Position numbers and translations under genes: made by a program
Assembly: GCA_031216915.1 (NCBI GenBank)
Contig: CM062289.1
Location: forward strand, 442,379,587-442,443,586
Direction of reading: 5' to 3'
Origin: Pictodentalium vernedei
Taxonomy: Eukaryota; Mollusca; Scaphopoda; Dentaliida; Dentaliidae
Length of the DNA: 64,000 nt
The notes under the pieces: model-generated
Told to the model about the DNA's origin: nothing
What the model saw: the letters and a program-made list of their open reading frames with translations, nothing else
Databases searched by the model: none
Part shown: positions 11,066 to 21,192 of the stretch, one piece after another
How the letters are laid out: each line of letters starts with the position of its first letter
Position numbering within the stretch: position 1 is the first letter of the stretch

Positions 11066-11475
11066 TTTGTACCATCCATCTAAATCGTACTGTCTCCGGG
11101 AATGAATCCAGATTGTAGCGGGGTCAGGAGATTATTTTCAGTTAAGAAGGAAAACAAATGTTTGAATACAATTTTCTCTAAAATTTTGCTTTCACTACTA
11201 GTTAGAGATACAGGGCGGTAATTTTTTTTATTATGTATTGATTCCTTCTTATGTATAGGTATTACCCTCGCCTTCTTCCACAAATCTGGAAACGTTTTGC
11301 TAGTTAATGATAAGTTGAATAACCTAGCCCGGGTGGGGGGGGGGGGGGGGGCAAGCCAATACCTGCGCACACGATTTTAGAACTTTGTTATTAATTTCGA
11401 CTGGTCCGCTCGCCTTTTGTGGGTCTAATTTATGAAGAACGACTGTTACCTCATCTTCAGTGACTTGTATTTTGT

Positions 11476-11630
11476 TTAACCCTTTACCCAACGAATCGCC
11501 CGCATCCGCCCGCGTAATATGCAAATTCAGCAGTTGAAGAAATGGTTTTGTTGAAATTTTTTGAAAAAATTTAAAAAATGATATTTAAAAAAATAAATTT
11601 TGATATCGTCTGCGTTGGGTAAAGGGTTAA
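11476..11630. mobile_element. TTAA-flanked MITE, form A, lacking its hairpin centre
   Basis: TTAA is at 11476-11479 and 11627-11630, with intact CCCTTTACCC and GGGTAAAGGG tips and the CGCCCGCATCCGCCCGCG arm. The AACCATATCATG...GAGCTC centre is missing: the text jumps from CAGTTGAAGAAATGG to TTTTGTTGAAAT. This is a centre-deleted derivative, 155 bp. Confidence 0.88.
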
Positions 11631-12718
11631 AGAAAAGTTACTAAAAATTAGTAAGGGCAGCTCTTTATCACCAACCGAACTTGATTGTTCAAAAAAAAAA
11701 ATCATTAAGTAACCCGGTTATTGATTTTGCATCACTGGTCACTTCCCCGTTTTCTACTAGGAAAGGGAATCTATCCTTGTTGTTCTGTTCCTTCGAAAAA
11801 GTTTTTAGAGTAGCCCACCAATGTTTTTGACCAAAGTTGCAAGTTGATGCGTAATTTTCAAGTTTTATGTCATACTCATCTTTTGCTTTTCTAATTAATG
11901 TAATGGTTTCATTTCTGATTTGTCGAAATATGCCCAATCTTGAATCCTATTACTCAATTTTGCTTTATGGTGAGATCTGTCACGTGATCTCATCATTTTC
12001 CGTATTGAAGAGTTCATCCAGGGTTTATCCATGGGTCGGACTAGAACCGATTTTTTGGGAATATATTGAGTAGCCGTATCCATGATATACTTAGTCAGGC
12101 CTTCGGTAGAGTCATTTATGTCATTATTAAGGAAGCAATCCCAAGACGTTTGGGAGAAGTGATTACGCAACCCGTTGATGTCCATCTCATTGTAATTCCA
12201 AACCGTTTGTTGATAAGGTTTATTACGGGGAGTTTGTGTTGTTAAGACTACCACAGTTGCGTGGTGATCACTGCAGAATGGTGGAATGATTAGACATTTT
12301 TCTACACAAGTTTTACATGATACGAGAACAAGATCAATCAGACTGCATGAGTTTTCAGTAATGCGAGATGGAGAATCTATTACTTGTTTCAGACTGAAGT
12401 AGTTTTCCAAATGAGTGATTTCGGGATGTTTTGCCAGGAGACAGTCGGCGTTGAAGTCACCCATTATAATACATTTCAGTGACATATTAGTTCTGGCCGC
12501 TAGGATTGAATCTTTGATTAAATGCCAGTATATGTTATTGGCAGAAGGTGGTCTATAGATAACACCTACGATATATTTTTGGTTTTGTAGTCGTATTTCA
12601 GTCCACATTATTTCCAAGCCCGGTCGTTCTAAGTCGGTTCGGCGTTTAAAAACAATGTTTGACTTTATATACACAGCTACCCCTCCTCCCATTCCATCCC
12701 GGTCTCTACGCAATAGAC

Positions 12719-13392
12719 CAGTGCTCAAAATAACTTTTTTTCTTTGCGTAGCAAAATGCTACAAATTTCCCAAAAATGAATAGCATTTTGTAAAAATTAC
12801 ATAGCTATTTTTGTATACCAGAGTTTTGTTATGCTGCTTTGTATTGAATTCTTCTAAGTAGATAGAATAGTTTCCATCCATTTCTGGACATTTCCAAATG
12901 ATCTGCAACACATGAAACATTTACTATGTTTTGTTGAACTGAACTGCCTTTAAGGGTTGCATGTACTTGGATACTTTCAAATAGTGTCTTGGTTGTTCAA
13001 TAGAGTTCTCAAAATGGAAGTGGGTTTTTTAATTTGATGGGCTTGAAGTTATTTTTAATGTACATTTTATGCAAAATGTTGTAAAAACAGGAAGAATTTA
13101 AACCAATAGAATTCATCTTACATATGAAGTTGCTAATGATGCTTGATGGAGAGTTAATCTGAGTTATGCCTGGAATGTTCCACAATCAGAAATAAAGCAT
13201 CAGTGAACTAGTTTTCAAATTTGTTGGCAAATTTTCATTTACATTTTGCGATACAAGATAATCAACTGCAGCCTAATAGGCTGCAGTTGATTATCTTGTA
13301 TCGCAAAATGCTATACACAATTGAACATTGTGTAGCTTTTTGCAAGTTTTGCATAGCAAAAAGCGACGCGACACCGCTTATTTTGAGCCCTG
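12719..13392. mobile_element. Non-autonomous hAT element (family a, copy 1)
   Basis: Termini CAGTGCTCAAAATAA and TTATTTTGAGCCCTG are inverted repeats. The exact 8-bp target-site duplication CAATAGAC lies at 12711-12718 and 13393-13400, diagnostic of hAT. Subterminal AGCAAAATGCTA-type motifs repeat at both ends, as expected for transposase binding sites, and a strong hairpin lies at about 13253-13308 (ATCAACTGCAGCC and complement). No transposase is encoded. It disrupts a LINE endonuclease frame. A second copy is at 57031-57673. Confidence 0.93.
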
Positions 13393-13524
13393 CAATAGAC
13401 TAAGGTATCCAGGGATGTCAAGAATTTTATTATCCACATCCACGTTCTGCAGGGTCTCCGTCACACCAATAACATCGCAGTGACCTAGCTCTGCATGGAT
13501 TAAGTCTTTTCTGTCAAAACTGTT

Positions 13525-13760
13525 AATTCACAATTTACTATTTTCTTAATTCAATTTACTAATTTCAATATTCAATTTATTCGGTACAAGACTGTTTATT
13601 CAATTTAGTACAAGACTATTAATTTCATTTACTAATTTGTTTATTCAGTTTACCAATTTGAATATTCAATTTATTACAAGACTGTTTATTCAATTTAGTA
13701 CAAGACTGTTAATTCAGTTTACTAATTTGTGTATTCAATTTACTAATCTGAATATTCAGT
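13525..13760. repeat. AT-rich tandem repeat (CAATTTACTAATTT / TACAAGACTGTT units)
   Basis: Short units such as CAATTTACTAATTT, AATATTCAATTTATT and TACAAGACTGTTTATT alternate, with a longer period of roughly 100 bp where the set repeats. No open frame is present. It sits just upstream (in LINE orientation) of the endonuclease remnant. Confidence 0.8.
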
Positions 13761-13870
13761 TCCGAAGGCTGCACGCTGAAAATATTAACGGACCTATCCC
13801 CAAATAATTAACATGGACTCTTCCAATTGCTGCCATTGAACTGTCATGGCAGATACCAGGTAGAAAAAGG
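13750..13870. repeat. Foldback repeat, GTGCAGCC family (half copy)
   Basis: Starts in the hairpin (CCGAAGGCTGCACGCTGAAA) and continues with the right arm ACTCTTCCAATTGCTGCC and TGTCATGGCAGATACC, as in the copies at 2368 and 63650. Only one side of the hairpin is retained. Confidence 0.65.
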
Positions 13871-13952
13871 AAACAGATCATGTCATAAATAAAAAAATTA
13901 AAAGACCCAGAATAACAACAAAGGACTGAAAAACTAATAATGAGGAAAAAAA

Positions 13953-14180
13953 CAGTAATAACCTGATAATTCTACCATAAATGTGTTGGCATTTTAGTTA
14001 CTAGAATCAATTTATGCCCCTTTTCATGGCTTCATTTCCAAAATCTTTCTCGGTAGTGAATTTCCAACTACGGGGAGGGACCGGGAGGGGGCTTCCCCCT
14101 CCCGGCCCCTCCCCCAGTTGCAAATTCACTACCCTACACCCTCAACTGGAAGCCTCTGGTCACGTCCCTGCGTCCTGTTA
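13953..14180 (+). repeat. Duplicate of 9058-9290
   Basis: Text matches 9058-9290 with minor differences (TAATAACCTGATAATTCTA, CTTTCTCGGTAGTGAATTTC, CCCTGCGTcCTGTTA). It includes the TAGTGAATTTCCAACTA hairpin. It runs straight into a partial copy of lectin exon A at 14183, omitting the SINE and unique DNA that separate the two in the original. Confidence 0.85.
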
Positions 14181-14182
14181 GA

Positions 14183-14275
14183 CGGACAAACCAATATAGT
14201 ACTTAACAAGAATGTATGGCAGTCATTGGTATACCAAACATTTTATGCCGAACGCAATGCCGAACGAAGCACTCG
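14183..14275 (+). pseudogene. Fragment of lectin exon A (duplicated, truncated)
   Basis: Translates as 'DGQTNIVLNKNVWQSLVYQT' then 'FYAERNAERS', clearly a paralogous copy of the start of the F5/8C exon at 10015 ('TNIALHKNVWQSSVYATFYA'). It lacks the acceptor context and everything after the 'ERN' turn, where the text becomes unrelated. It lies inside the intron between exons A and B and is unlikely to be spliced. Confidence 0.8.
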
Positions 14276-14530
14276 TGGCGACAAATTGTTGCTGCTCTCC
14301 ATTTTGTTGATGCGCGTGGCTTGATCATTCCCGGCCGACTCACAAGACATTTATTATAACATCAAAAACTAGTTGCGCAAACTGTTCTTTTTAAATTATC
14401 CATTTTACAAGTGTGAACAGCTACAGAGCATCATGTGAGGAATTCAGGCTACAAAAATATTATTATTAATCATTATTTTTCATTCCACACCTTTTCCCTT
14501 GTTTTCCGTTTTCCTAACATGAACTGAAGT

Positions 14531-14791
14531 TAGTAAGGGAGAGCCATTGGGCGTAAAATTTTAACACTGAAATTCCCATAGACGACCCTGAAGGTCATTG
14601 GGTACAAAAAACTTTGAACGTAAGTTTTTTAACACTAAATTTCCCATTGACAATAGTCAATGGGAAATTCAGTGTTAAAAAGTAACGCTCGAAGTTTTAC
14701 GCTCAATGGTTTACGCTCAAAGTTTTTACGCCCAGTGGCCTCCAGGGGATTTCAGTGTTATAATTTTAAGCCCAATGATCCTCCCTTACTA
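14531..14791. mobile_element. Foldback MITE with AGTAAGGGAG ends
   Basis: Left end AGTAAGGGAGAGCCATTGGG and right end CCCAATGATCCTCCCTTACT are inverted repeats. The centre is a hairpin at about 14633-14676 (TTTCCCATTGAC / GTCAATGGGAAA). TA or TTA target duplication is possible but the ends are ambiguous. Internal ACGCTCAA motifs repeat. The superfamily is not determined. Confidence 0.75.
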
Positions 14792-14796
14792 CTACT

Positions 14797-14996
14797 ACTG
14801 AAGACAACACTTGCAAAAAAAATTGTTGAATTTTCATTTTTGCCTCAGAAACCCAGGTGATGATTCCTTGGTGGAACGAATTGAACAATCAAGGGTCATA
14901 AGTTATGATTTTGAAACAAAACAGTAAAATTTGAAATGCGTCTTTTTTAAATTGCGCCGGCCGGTTTTTGTCATTACTTTAAGGTATGGGTTAAGT
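14797..14996. mobile_element. Decayed form-B TTAA hairpin element
   Basis: Recognisable form-B text in order: GACAACACTTGCAAA, TTTTTGCCTCAGAAAC, GGTGGAACGAATTGAAC, GGGTCATAAGTTATG, TTGCGCCGGCCGGTTTTTG, GGTATGGGTTAA. Many mutations have destroyed the central palindrome, so this is an old copy. Confidence 0.65.
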
Positions 14997-15110
14997 TGAT
15001 TTTATCAGAAGACCTGCCGAAAAAGCCGAAAACAAAACTAATGTTAATATGTGACTAAATCAGGTTGTTTTTAACTAAAACAATTTTTTCTTGTTTTTCT
15101 CTCCTTCCAG

Positions 15111-15356
15111 GTGATCGTTTGAAGAATTTTACCATAGAAGTGGCCATGACCATGAGTTCTCAGACTGATTTTAGTAAATTTAAGCTGTGTTCCTATTATC
15201 CTGGGATCGGGGTGACAGGAGGGGAAATAGACATGACTTGCCCAACACCCCAGATTGGGCGTTTCGTTAAACTGCAAGCATGGGACCCGAATACCCGTCC
15301 GTCTATTTGCGAGATTGAAGTGTATGCGGCAGAGGGATGTGTCGAGCAAGAAAAAG
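15111..15356 (+). CDS. Fucolectin-like F5/8 type C gene, exon B
   Basis: Completes the F5/8C domain of exon A: 'GDRLKNFTIEV' joins 'RLDCC' of exon A at a phase-1 boundary (the G codon is split). It continues with 'FKLCSYYPGIG', 'CPTPQIGRFVKLQ' and 'ICEIEVYAAEGC', the characteristic end of fucolectin domains (R/K-F-V-x-L, CE-x-EVY). The acceptor is CTCCTTCCAG at 15101-15110 and the donor is AAG|GTAAAC at 15356/15357. The exon is 246 bp, phase 1 at both ends. Four Cys in the domain fit the family's disulphides. The intron to exon A is 4.9 kb and is filled with LINE, hAT and MITE DNA; the intron to the next supported exon is 13.5 kb. Confidence 0.87.
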
Positions 15357-15497
15357 GTAAACGCTATGAATATTCATCAGATAATTGCATCTAAGTACTT
15401 AATTCTATGAACCACACCTCAGAAGAAATCAGCGACACTTGTCTTTTTCAAATTCCCCAGGTGCCATAGAATTAAGAAAGGATGCTGGTTTTGTTTA

Positions 15498-15763
15498 CAA
15501 TGGCATGGCGGGGGTTCAAACCCACACCGAGAGAGTTTCCTTCGGTACCAACCGCCTAGCGAAACTATACTGAACCACGCACACCACACGGCCGAGAGAG
15601 TTTCTTTCGGCACCATCCGCCTAGCGAAGCTATACTGAAGCACGCACACCACTCGGGCCACCGACAGACCCCTGTGGTGTGCGTGGTTCAGTATAGTTTC
15701 GCTAGGCAGTTGGTGCCGAAGGAAACCCTCTGGGCGTTGGTTCGAACCCCCGGCATGCCATTG
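15498..15763. mobile_element. Foldback element with a duplicated left arm
   Basis: Ends CAATGGCATGGCGGGGGTTC (15498) and GAACCCCCGGCATGCCATTG (to 15763) are inverted repeats differing at one base. The left side contains two tandem copies (about 15530-15592 and 15593-15660) of a unit with GAGAGAGTTTC...CGCCTAGCGAA...ACGCACACCAC. The right side has one inverted copy (15673-15732). GGTTCGAACC resembles a Pol III B box, so a tRNA-derived origin is possible. Confidence 0.75.
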
Positions 15764-15969
15764 CTACATGTATTGTTCTCCATACAAAGGACAAGTCCTC
15801 CTTGACATATCCTTATTAGAAAAGTGCTCTGGTATAAAATTGTATTTAAAGGTTATAAATTGGTTAGTTTGATATCGGCCGAGATGTCTGCCCTAGGTAA
15901 CTTCATATCAGAAGTTACCGGTGGCTGATATCTTGACCGGTATGAAAATAATCAAGTAACAACCTCTTT

Positions 15970-16325
15970 GGGGATGCGGTAGCTCAGTAAGAAGAGATGC
16001 ATACTACGAGCCGAGAGGTACTCGGTTCGAAACCCACCGGAGGCAAACGCGTTGTGTCCTTGGGCAAGTCACTTAATCCCAATTGCCCATGTGGGGACAC
16101 GGTGGCGTTGTGTACTAAGGCGTACTGCACGTCGAGGGTGAACTTGTCTTCAACCAATGCTAACCCTGCTTGTGTGGAGTTAGTATGTTAGGGAGTCTGA
16201 CAGCTGCTCGCCGTTGCTCGGTTATTCTCCCCATGTACTCCGGCTTCTTCCACCCGTAAAACTGTCCGACACGAGGTGACCCTTGCTGTCGAAAGTGTCG
16301 TTAAACACCAAGAAATAAATAAAAA
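15970..16325 (+). mobile_element. tRNA-headed SINE
   Basis: The head GGGATGCGGTAGCTCAG has an A box and ACTCGGTTCGAAACCC a B box. The body carries TTGTGTCCTTGGGCAAG, GGCGTACTGCACGTCG, CAACCAATGCTAACCCTGC and ACTCCGGCTTCTTCCACCCG. The 3' tail is AATAAATA. A 9-bp target-site duplication AACCTCTTT lies at 15961-15969 and 16326-16334. It sits in the lectin gene intron. Confidence 0.9.
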
Positions 16326-16334
16326 AACCTCTTT

Positions 16335-17089
16335 ATTTATTGAACTAAAACAAATAATTATACAATGTTCTCAGATATGTTGCGTTTTTCTAACAGTGTT
16401 ATTGTTTCTAATTCTTTTCCTAAAGCCCAAAGTTTCCTCTTCTCGTAGTTCAGCTATCCGCACGTCTCGGCTTCCTCACGACGTTCGGATGGCTGAGCTA
16501 TCTCATCTCTCATTTCGACGAATCCCCGCTTGCGACTCTTATTTTGCATTTAGTTTTGTGCACAACGCCATTTTTTCTCTTCATCAAATCCTCATTTATT
16601 GCCATCATTAATTCCCCACCATTCAAAAACTGCTTGCCTTTGCCTGGTAACGCCAAATTCCCTGATTGCGTTCGAGGACTAACGGTGAACGATTCCACTG
16701 TGAACAAATTGGTTGCGCACGGTAATGCATCAAGGAGTCCAACTGTAGCCTTGTCCATATCAGCCCCGATCGATGTAATACGAGCTGAGTTTGAAGTCAG
16801 TTCAGCCGAGTTTGATAATGGGGAATTCTGGGAAAGAAAATCATATCTATTACATAGCACCTCATAACACCCTATTATTACCATTTTAAAATTAAACAAG
16901 CATCCTGATTTGTCAGTAACCAATGCATCCAGTACGGTGCATTTAACTCCAACGAGGTGTAAGAAGTTGAACGGGGTGCATAAGAATATCACGTGGCAGC
17001 TAAAAGGGGTGTACAGACATTCTATGGTACACTTCGCCGATTTCCCTTTCACCCATCGCCTCAAACATTTTCGTCTTTAATTATAAACA
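16335..17089. other. Unexplained segment with a 184-codon minus-strand open frame
   Basis: An open frame of 184 codons runs on the minus strand from 17064 to 16510 with a hydrophobic N-terminal half and no family I recognise. There is no clear splice or promoter context. It may be chance or part of an unrecognised element. It lies between a SINE and a TTAA hairpin element within the lectin intron. Confidence 0.3.
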
Positions 17090-17340
17090 TTAATCCTTTA
17101 CCTAACCTGAAAAGCAGACGACACTTTCAAAAATAATTCTTGAATAACTAATTTTTTTCATTTTTTGTCTCAAAAACATAGGTTATGACCCCTCGTTGGA
17201 TCGAGCTCGACGAGCTCGTTCCAACGAGGGGTCATAACCTATGTTTTGAGACAAAAAATGAAAAAAATAATGAAAATTAATTGGCGGTTTTTGAGAATAG
17301 CGCTGGCCGGTTTTGACCGTTACGTTAGGTAAAGGGTTAA
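17090..17340. mobile_element. TTAA-flanked hairpin MITE, form B
   Basis: TTAA is at 17090-17093 and 17337-17340. Form-B arms GAAAAGCAGACGACACTT and TGGCCGGTTTTGACCGTTAC. The core is AACATAGGTTATGACCCCTC with a CGTTGG centre matched by CCAACG in the opposite arm. Perfect pairing extends well beyond 40 bp per arm. Confidence 0.92.
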
Positions 17341-18049
17341 GACTCACAAACAAAATGAGAACAATATTGTTTCATGGAATATTCCGAAAACTTGAAATAA
17401 AACGTGTAAATACCCCATTGTCCGATTTTACCGTCGAGAAGAGGGATTCTGTTGTGGTGTTTTTACACTACAGATCCGTTGTGGATACGTTGTGGATATA
17501 CCACCATCAAACAATTCATAACGCGTTGTCGTTAGCGGAGTGGTAATGTCGTTTGGAATTTATTTTATTGTTCGTGCCACTGAAATTGCTTTTCTTGTCG
17601 GCAGGGGTTCGCGTCCCGTGAGGAACTCCAAAATTTTTGTGACAGTACATTGAACTCGCAATAACACAGTTCATAAAGACGCCAATTGCAAGTCTGAAGG
17701 TTGCGGGATTGATTCCCAGTTGGACAAACAACAATCTGAAAAGGAAAATGAATCTAAATTTTATGTGTCTCTCTTTAGTAGGACTGTTTCTGTTTTGTCC
17801 AGATGTGAAAATGAAACTTACAAACTTGCAGTACTTTCAAATAACAAGTTTCGAACACACAGCAGGGCAGTGGCTAACGATGCCGACTGCATATTCGATA
17901 GTTATGGGATCGATTTCCAGTAGAGCAAATTACAACGAAATGGGCAGCATCAATATTATTGATCTGTCATCCACCCTCCTGTGTCTTTGTGTCAAGTTAT
18001 AATAATGAAACTACAAACTTGTAGTACTTTCGATTGCAAAATATCGAAT

Positions 18050-18119
18050 CCACAATGGCGTAGTGGATAACGACGCGGTCTGCAAATCAGAAGGTTGTGG
18101 GATCGAATCCCAGTAGAAG
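18050..18119 (+). repeat. tRNA-like unit, GCA loop
   Basis: TGGCGTAGTGGATAACG (A box) and GGTTGTGGGATCGAATCCC (B box) flank an anticodon-like TCTGCAAATCAGA. The T stem GTGGG/CCCA pairs imperfectly and there is no paired acceptor stem. Confidence 0.7.
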
Positions 18120-18540
18120 TAACAACAATCTAAAAATAAATTTTAGTTTTATGTTTGACTCTTCAGGCGGCCCGTTTCTTTTTTGTCCAGTTGTAAAAAT
18201 GAAACTCACAAACTTACAGTACTTTCAAATGACAAGTTTCGAACACACAGTTCGTCCCCTGAGTTCCAATGTGTTCTCTGTGCCAGCCTGTTTCTTTTTT
18301 GTCCAGTTGTAAAAATGAAACTCACAAACTTGCAATACTTTCAAATGACAAGTTTCGAACACACAGTATTGTGCAGTGGTTAACGACACGGACTGCAAAT
18401 CCTATGGTTATGGCCTGGATCGAGTCCCAGTAGGGATAACAGCTAAATGTGCAATATAAACATAAATATTATTTATCTGTGATCCGCCCGCCTGTTTCTT
18501 TGTGTCAAGTTATAATAATGAAACTACAAACTTGTAGGAC

Positions 18541-18990
18541 TTTCGATTAAAAAATGCCAAATCCACAATAGCGCAGTGGATAACGACGCGGACTGTAAAT
18601 CCGAAGGTTGTGGGATCGATTCCCACTGGGGCTAACAAACAAACTAAATAGGAAATATAAACAAAATAAACCTAAAACGCTTAAACCATAAACATAATAC
18701 AAAATGCGATCAATAGTGAATGAATAAACAAAAGGTGGCATTGTACATGTATAACAACCTGTCCTCACAGAAAAAAAACGATATTGGTAATTATTATTTT
18801 TTCTTCTTCTTTCCCGCACTTTCTCGATCGACAAGAAAATAGTTTCGGTGGGATTCGATCCCGTGACCTCTTGATTACCAGCCAACACTTATCAGCTGAG
18901 CTAGCAGGTTCTCAAATTAAACTTTTTGGATCTTGTATTTAATATGGAACCCCTGATGGCGGGGAACTGTGCGGGAAATAGACGATTTGA
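18541..18990. repeat. 450-bp block duplicated at 23505-23960
   Basis: It contains the Tyr-like unit, a minus-strand tRNA-like unit near 18843-18915 (GGGATCGAATCCC B box, CTAGCTCAGCTG A box, GGT-type loop) and the text TGTATTTAATATGGAACCCC. The same parts in the same order recur at 23505-23960. The two copies differ by scattered substitutions and small indels. Confidence 0.85.
18562..18633 (+). repeat. tRNA-Tyr-like unit (GTA loop)
   Basis: A box TAGCGCAGTGGATAACG. Anticodon arm CGGA-CTGTAAA-TCCG with GTA at the anticodon position. T arm GTGGG-ATCGATT-CCCAC is perfectly paired. The flanking 7-mers (TCCACAA and TGGGGCT) do not pair as an acceptor stem, so it is probably the head of a tRNA-derived SINE. 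Near-identical copies are at 23156-23228 and 23541-23614. Confidence 0.75.
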
Positions 18991-19299
18991 ACATTCCCAT
19001 CCGACAATTAGAAATTTTGAAGGTTTTGTTGGGCAAGTACTCGCAAGTTATATATATATAATATTCTTGTTTGTATCACTGTGTGTGTTCTTGTCGACCA
19101 GGGTTCGCGTCCAGTTCGCATCTTCAGAATATTTGTGCAAATATGACTCCGTCCTACTCCTTTCGAGAAAGACTTTCCAAAATTTTCGAATTTGGCTGAA
19201 ATATGATATTTTTTTCACTGTTTGAATATTGTGTTGGAAACTTCGAACGTACAAAGTCTGAAGAAAGTTTTATTTATATGTCATCCAAAAATGTAAACA

Positions 19300-19650
19300 A
19301 CAGACCGCGCATCCATTGGCGCAGTATGACAACTGTTAGGATATCATGTAATCACTTTCCGTATCGCTTAACCCTTTACCCAACGCAGACGATATCAAAA
19401 TTTATTATTTTAAATATCATTTTTTTTATTTTTTCAGAAAATGTCAACAAAACCATATCATGTGACCCCTCTTTGGAACGAGTTTGTTCCAAAGAGGGGT
19501 CACATGATATGGTTTTGTTGGAATATTTTGAAATTTTTTATTTTTTCAACTGCTCAATTTGCATTTTACGCGGGGGAATGCGGGCGATTTGTTAGGTAAA
19601 GGGTTTTAAAGGGTCATTTCTGTTTCGACAAGGGTTCGCGTCCAGTCACT
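19300..19650 (+). repeat. tRNA-like unit split by a TTAA hairpin element
   Basis: The A-box-like CATTGGCGCAGTATGACAA at about 19312 and the B-box-like AAGGGTTCGCGTCCAG at about 19629 belong to one unit of the long-spaced type. They are separated by the form-A MITE at 19368-19608. Confidence 0.65.
19368..19608. mobile_element. TTAA-flanked hairpin MITE, form A
   Basis: TTAA is at 19368-19371 and about 19605-19608. Arms: CCAACGCAGACGATATCAAA on the left and CGGGGGAATGCGGGCGATTT on the right. The centre is CTTTGGAACGAG with matching GTTCCAAAG. The inner loop is shortened (CGAGTTTGTTCC). It lies inside a tRNA-like unit. Confidence 0.9.
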
Positions 19651-19675
19651 ATTTCTGTGCAAATACATTTAAGAG

Positions 19676-19938
19676 GTGCAGTACGTGGAGAGTGGATTGT
19701 AACAAAATCACGCGCGGAGTGGAGTTATCATCCAAAGTATCACTTTCAAATTCTGTACATATGGGCAAAAAACACTAGCAATGTTTCAGCCAATGGACCT
19801 CCGGGTTTAACCCGGAGGTCCATTGGCTGGAACTTTGCTTGTGATGGTTATGCTTTGCAACAAATTTGCAATTATTGCCTGGGTGGAATCTCCACTCTGC
19901 GGGTGATTTGGTGGTAATACACTCTCCCCGTACTGTAG
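19676..19938. mobile_element. Tc1/mariner-like foldback MITE (copy 1)
   Basis: Ends CAGTACGTGGAGAGTGGATT and its inverted ACTCTCCCCGTACTG, next to TA on the right (left has TG). CAGT tips with TA target fit Tc1/mariner. The centre is a perfect hairpin CCAATGGACCTCCGGGTTTA / complement at about 19793-19828. A second copy is at 35227-35485. Confidence 0.8.
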
Positions 19939-20034
19939 GGTGATATATCTTTTTGATCATCAAAATTTCTTCACATGTCTTTGCCTAGTTACCATTTATG
20001 GGAGAGTGTCTCTTGGCAACCTCCCATCAATTGT

Positions 20035-20870
20035 AACAATGCAAATCCCAACAGATGAAATTAGTTAACTTCAAAGATAATAATAATAGGAAGTACATCC
20101 ACTGAAAACGAGGCCTTTGGGTCGCGGCACCTGGACTTCTGAATAAAGCCCAAATATGGGCATCCTGTGCTTTATCTGTTTGTAAAAATAGACCGAATGT
20201 GTTGGATCTACAGGTGATATTCTCTCCACCAACAAAGTTGGAAAGTCGTTTGGAAATAATATTATTATTGCCTTTGTTCAAGTAGTGTCTCAGAACCTAA
20301 AGAATATATACAACCATGAAACAACCCCCCCCCCCCCCCCCCCCCAGTGCGCGTGACCGTTAGCGTAGTGGGAAAATCTTGTAGAATGGACGTTATTGTT
20401 TATGCCACTGATAATTCCTTTTCTTGTCGGCGGGGGTTCGCGTCCCGTGAGGAACTCCAAAATTTTTGTGATGATACATTTAAGTAAAAGTGAGTTGATC
20501 AAGTGTATTCTACTGCCAAAGACTCCACAACAAGAGTTTCAAATATCTGTAAAATAAAATAAGAGAAATCGAATCTTTATCGGTTTCAGAGTGTTGATCT
20601 TGGAAACGCCAAACAAACATTTTTGGAGAGATTTCCATCCTTTTCATCACATCAGCCAAACAGATCGCGAACCAGCTAGCGCAGTGGATAAAATGTTTGG
20701 AAATGAGAGTATTATTAATCATGCCACTGATTTTCTTGCCGGCGAGCTAGGGTTCGCGTCCAGCAAGAACTTTGGGAATTGGAACACTAGTGAAAATGCA
20801 TTTTAAGTAAACATAAGCTTATCTAGTATATTCTCCCACCAAATACATTGGAATGATTAGTTAAAGAAAA
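20035..20870. repeat. 830-bp block duplicated at 21761-22600
   Basis: Shared text in order: TGCAAATCCCAACAGATG, AAAGCCCAAATATGGGCATC, CTCTCCACCAACAAAGTTGG, TTAGCGTAGTGGGAAAAT, GGTTCGCGTCCCGTGAGGAA, GTTTCAAATATCTGTAAAAT, TAGCGCAGTGGATAAAATG and GGTTCGCGTCCAGCAAGAAC. It contains two long-spaced tRNA-like units. A C-run at about 20325-20345 is present only here and not in the second copy. Confidence 0.85.
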
Positions 20871-21192
20871 TCCTGGTTAATGGTGATTACAATACATTTT
20901 ATTTATCTGTCTGTAATCCACAGGTTTCTTCGTGTCCAGTTATAATAATGAAGTTTGGAAACTTGCAGTACTTTCGGCAAACAAACAGCGAATGCGCCAT
21001 AGCACAATGGGTAACGCCGTGGACTGCTAGTCTGAAGGTTAAGGGATCGAATCCCATTAAGACAAACAACAACCTGAAAACAATTTTAAATGTTATGTTT
21101 GTTTGACTCTTAAGGCGGCCTTTTTCTTTTTTGTCCAGTTGTAAAAATGAAACTCACATACTTGCAGTACTTTCAAATGACAAGTTTCGAAC

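Larger units (their letters stand above)
11080..13508 (-). pseudogene. LINE with APE-type endonuclease and RT start, minus strand, interrupted twice
   Basis: Read 13508 to 11080. 'IGVTETLQNVDVDNKILDIP' (13500-13401) is the endonuclease N-terminus and joins, after removing the hAT element at 12719-13392, to 'RRDRDGMGGGVAVYIKS'. The core has 'VGVIYRPPS', 'IMGDFNADC', 'SLIDLVLV' and the catalytic-type 'CSDHHATVV' near 12270. The linker runs to 'GEVTSDAKSITGLLNDFF' (11689). After a TTAA hairpin element at 11476-11630 the RT begins: 'LHKLDPQKASGP', 'WKKARVIPIHKKES', 'NYRPVSLTSS', 'LQSGFIPGDSTI'. A C-run at 11334-11351 and loss of everything past the first RT motifs make it non-functional. It abuts a different LINE fragment at about 11070. 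The long intact endonuclease frame (about 270 codons) suggests modest age. Confidence 0.9.

Noticed and set aside
16510-17064. 184-codon minus-strand frame as a host gene
   Set aside because: No recognisable domain, splice signal or homologous copy; kept only as an unexplained segment.
18562-18633. Functional tRNA-Tyr gene
   Set aside because: The anticodon and T arms pair well, but the acceptor stem does not and closely similar copies with other loops lie nearby; a SINE-type head fits better.
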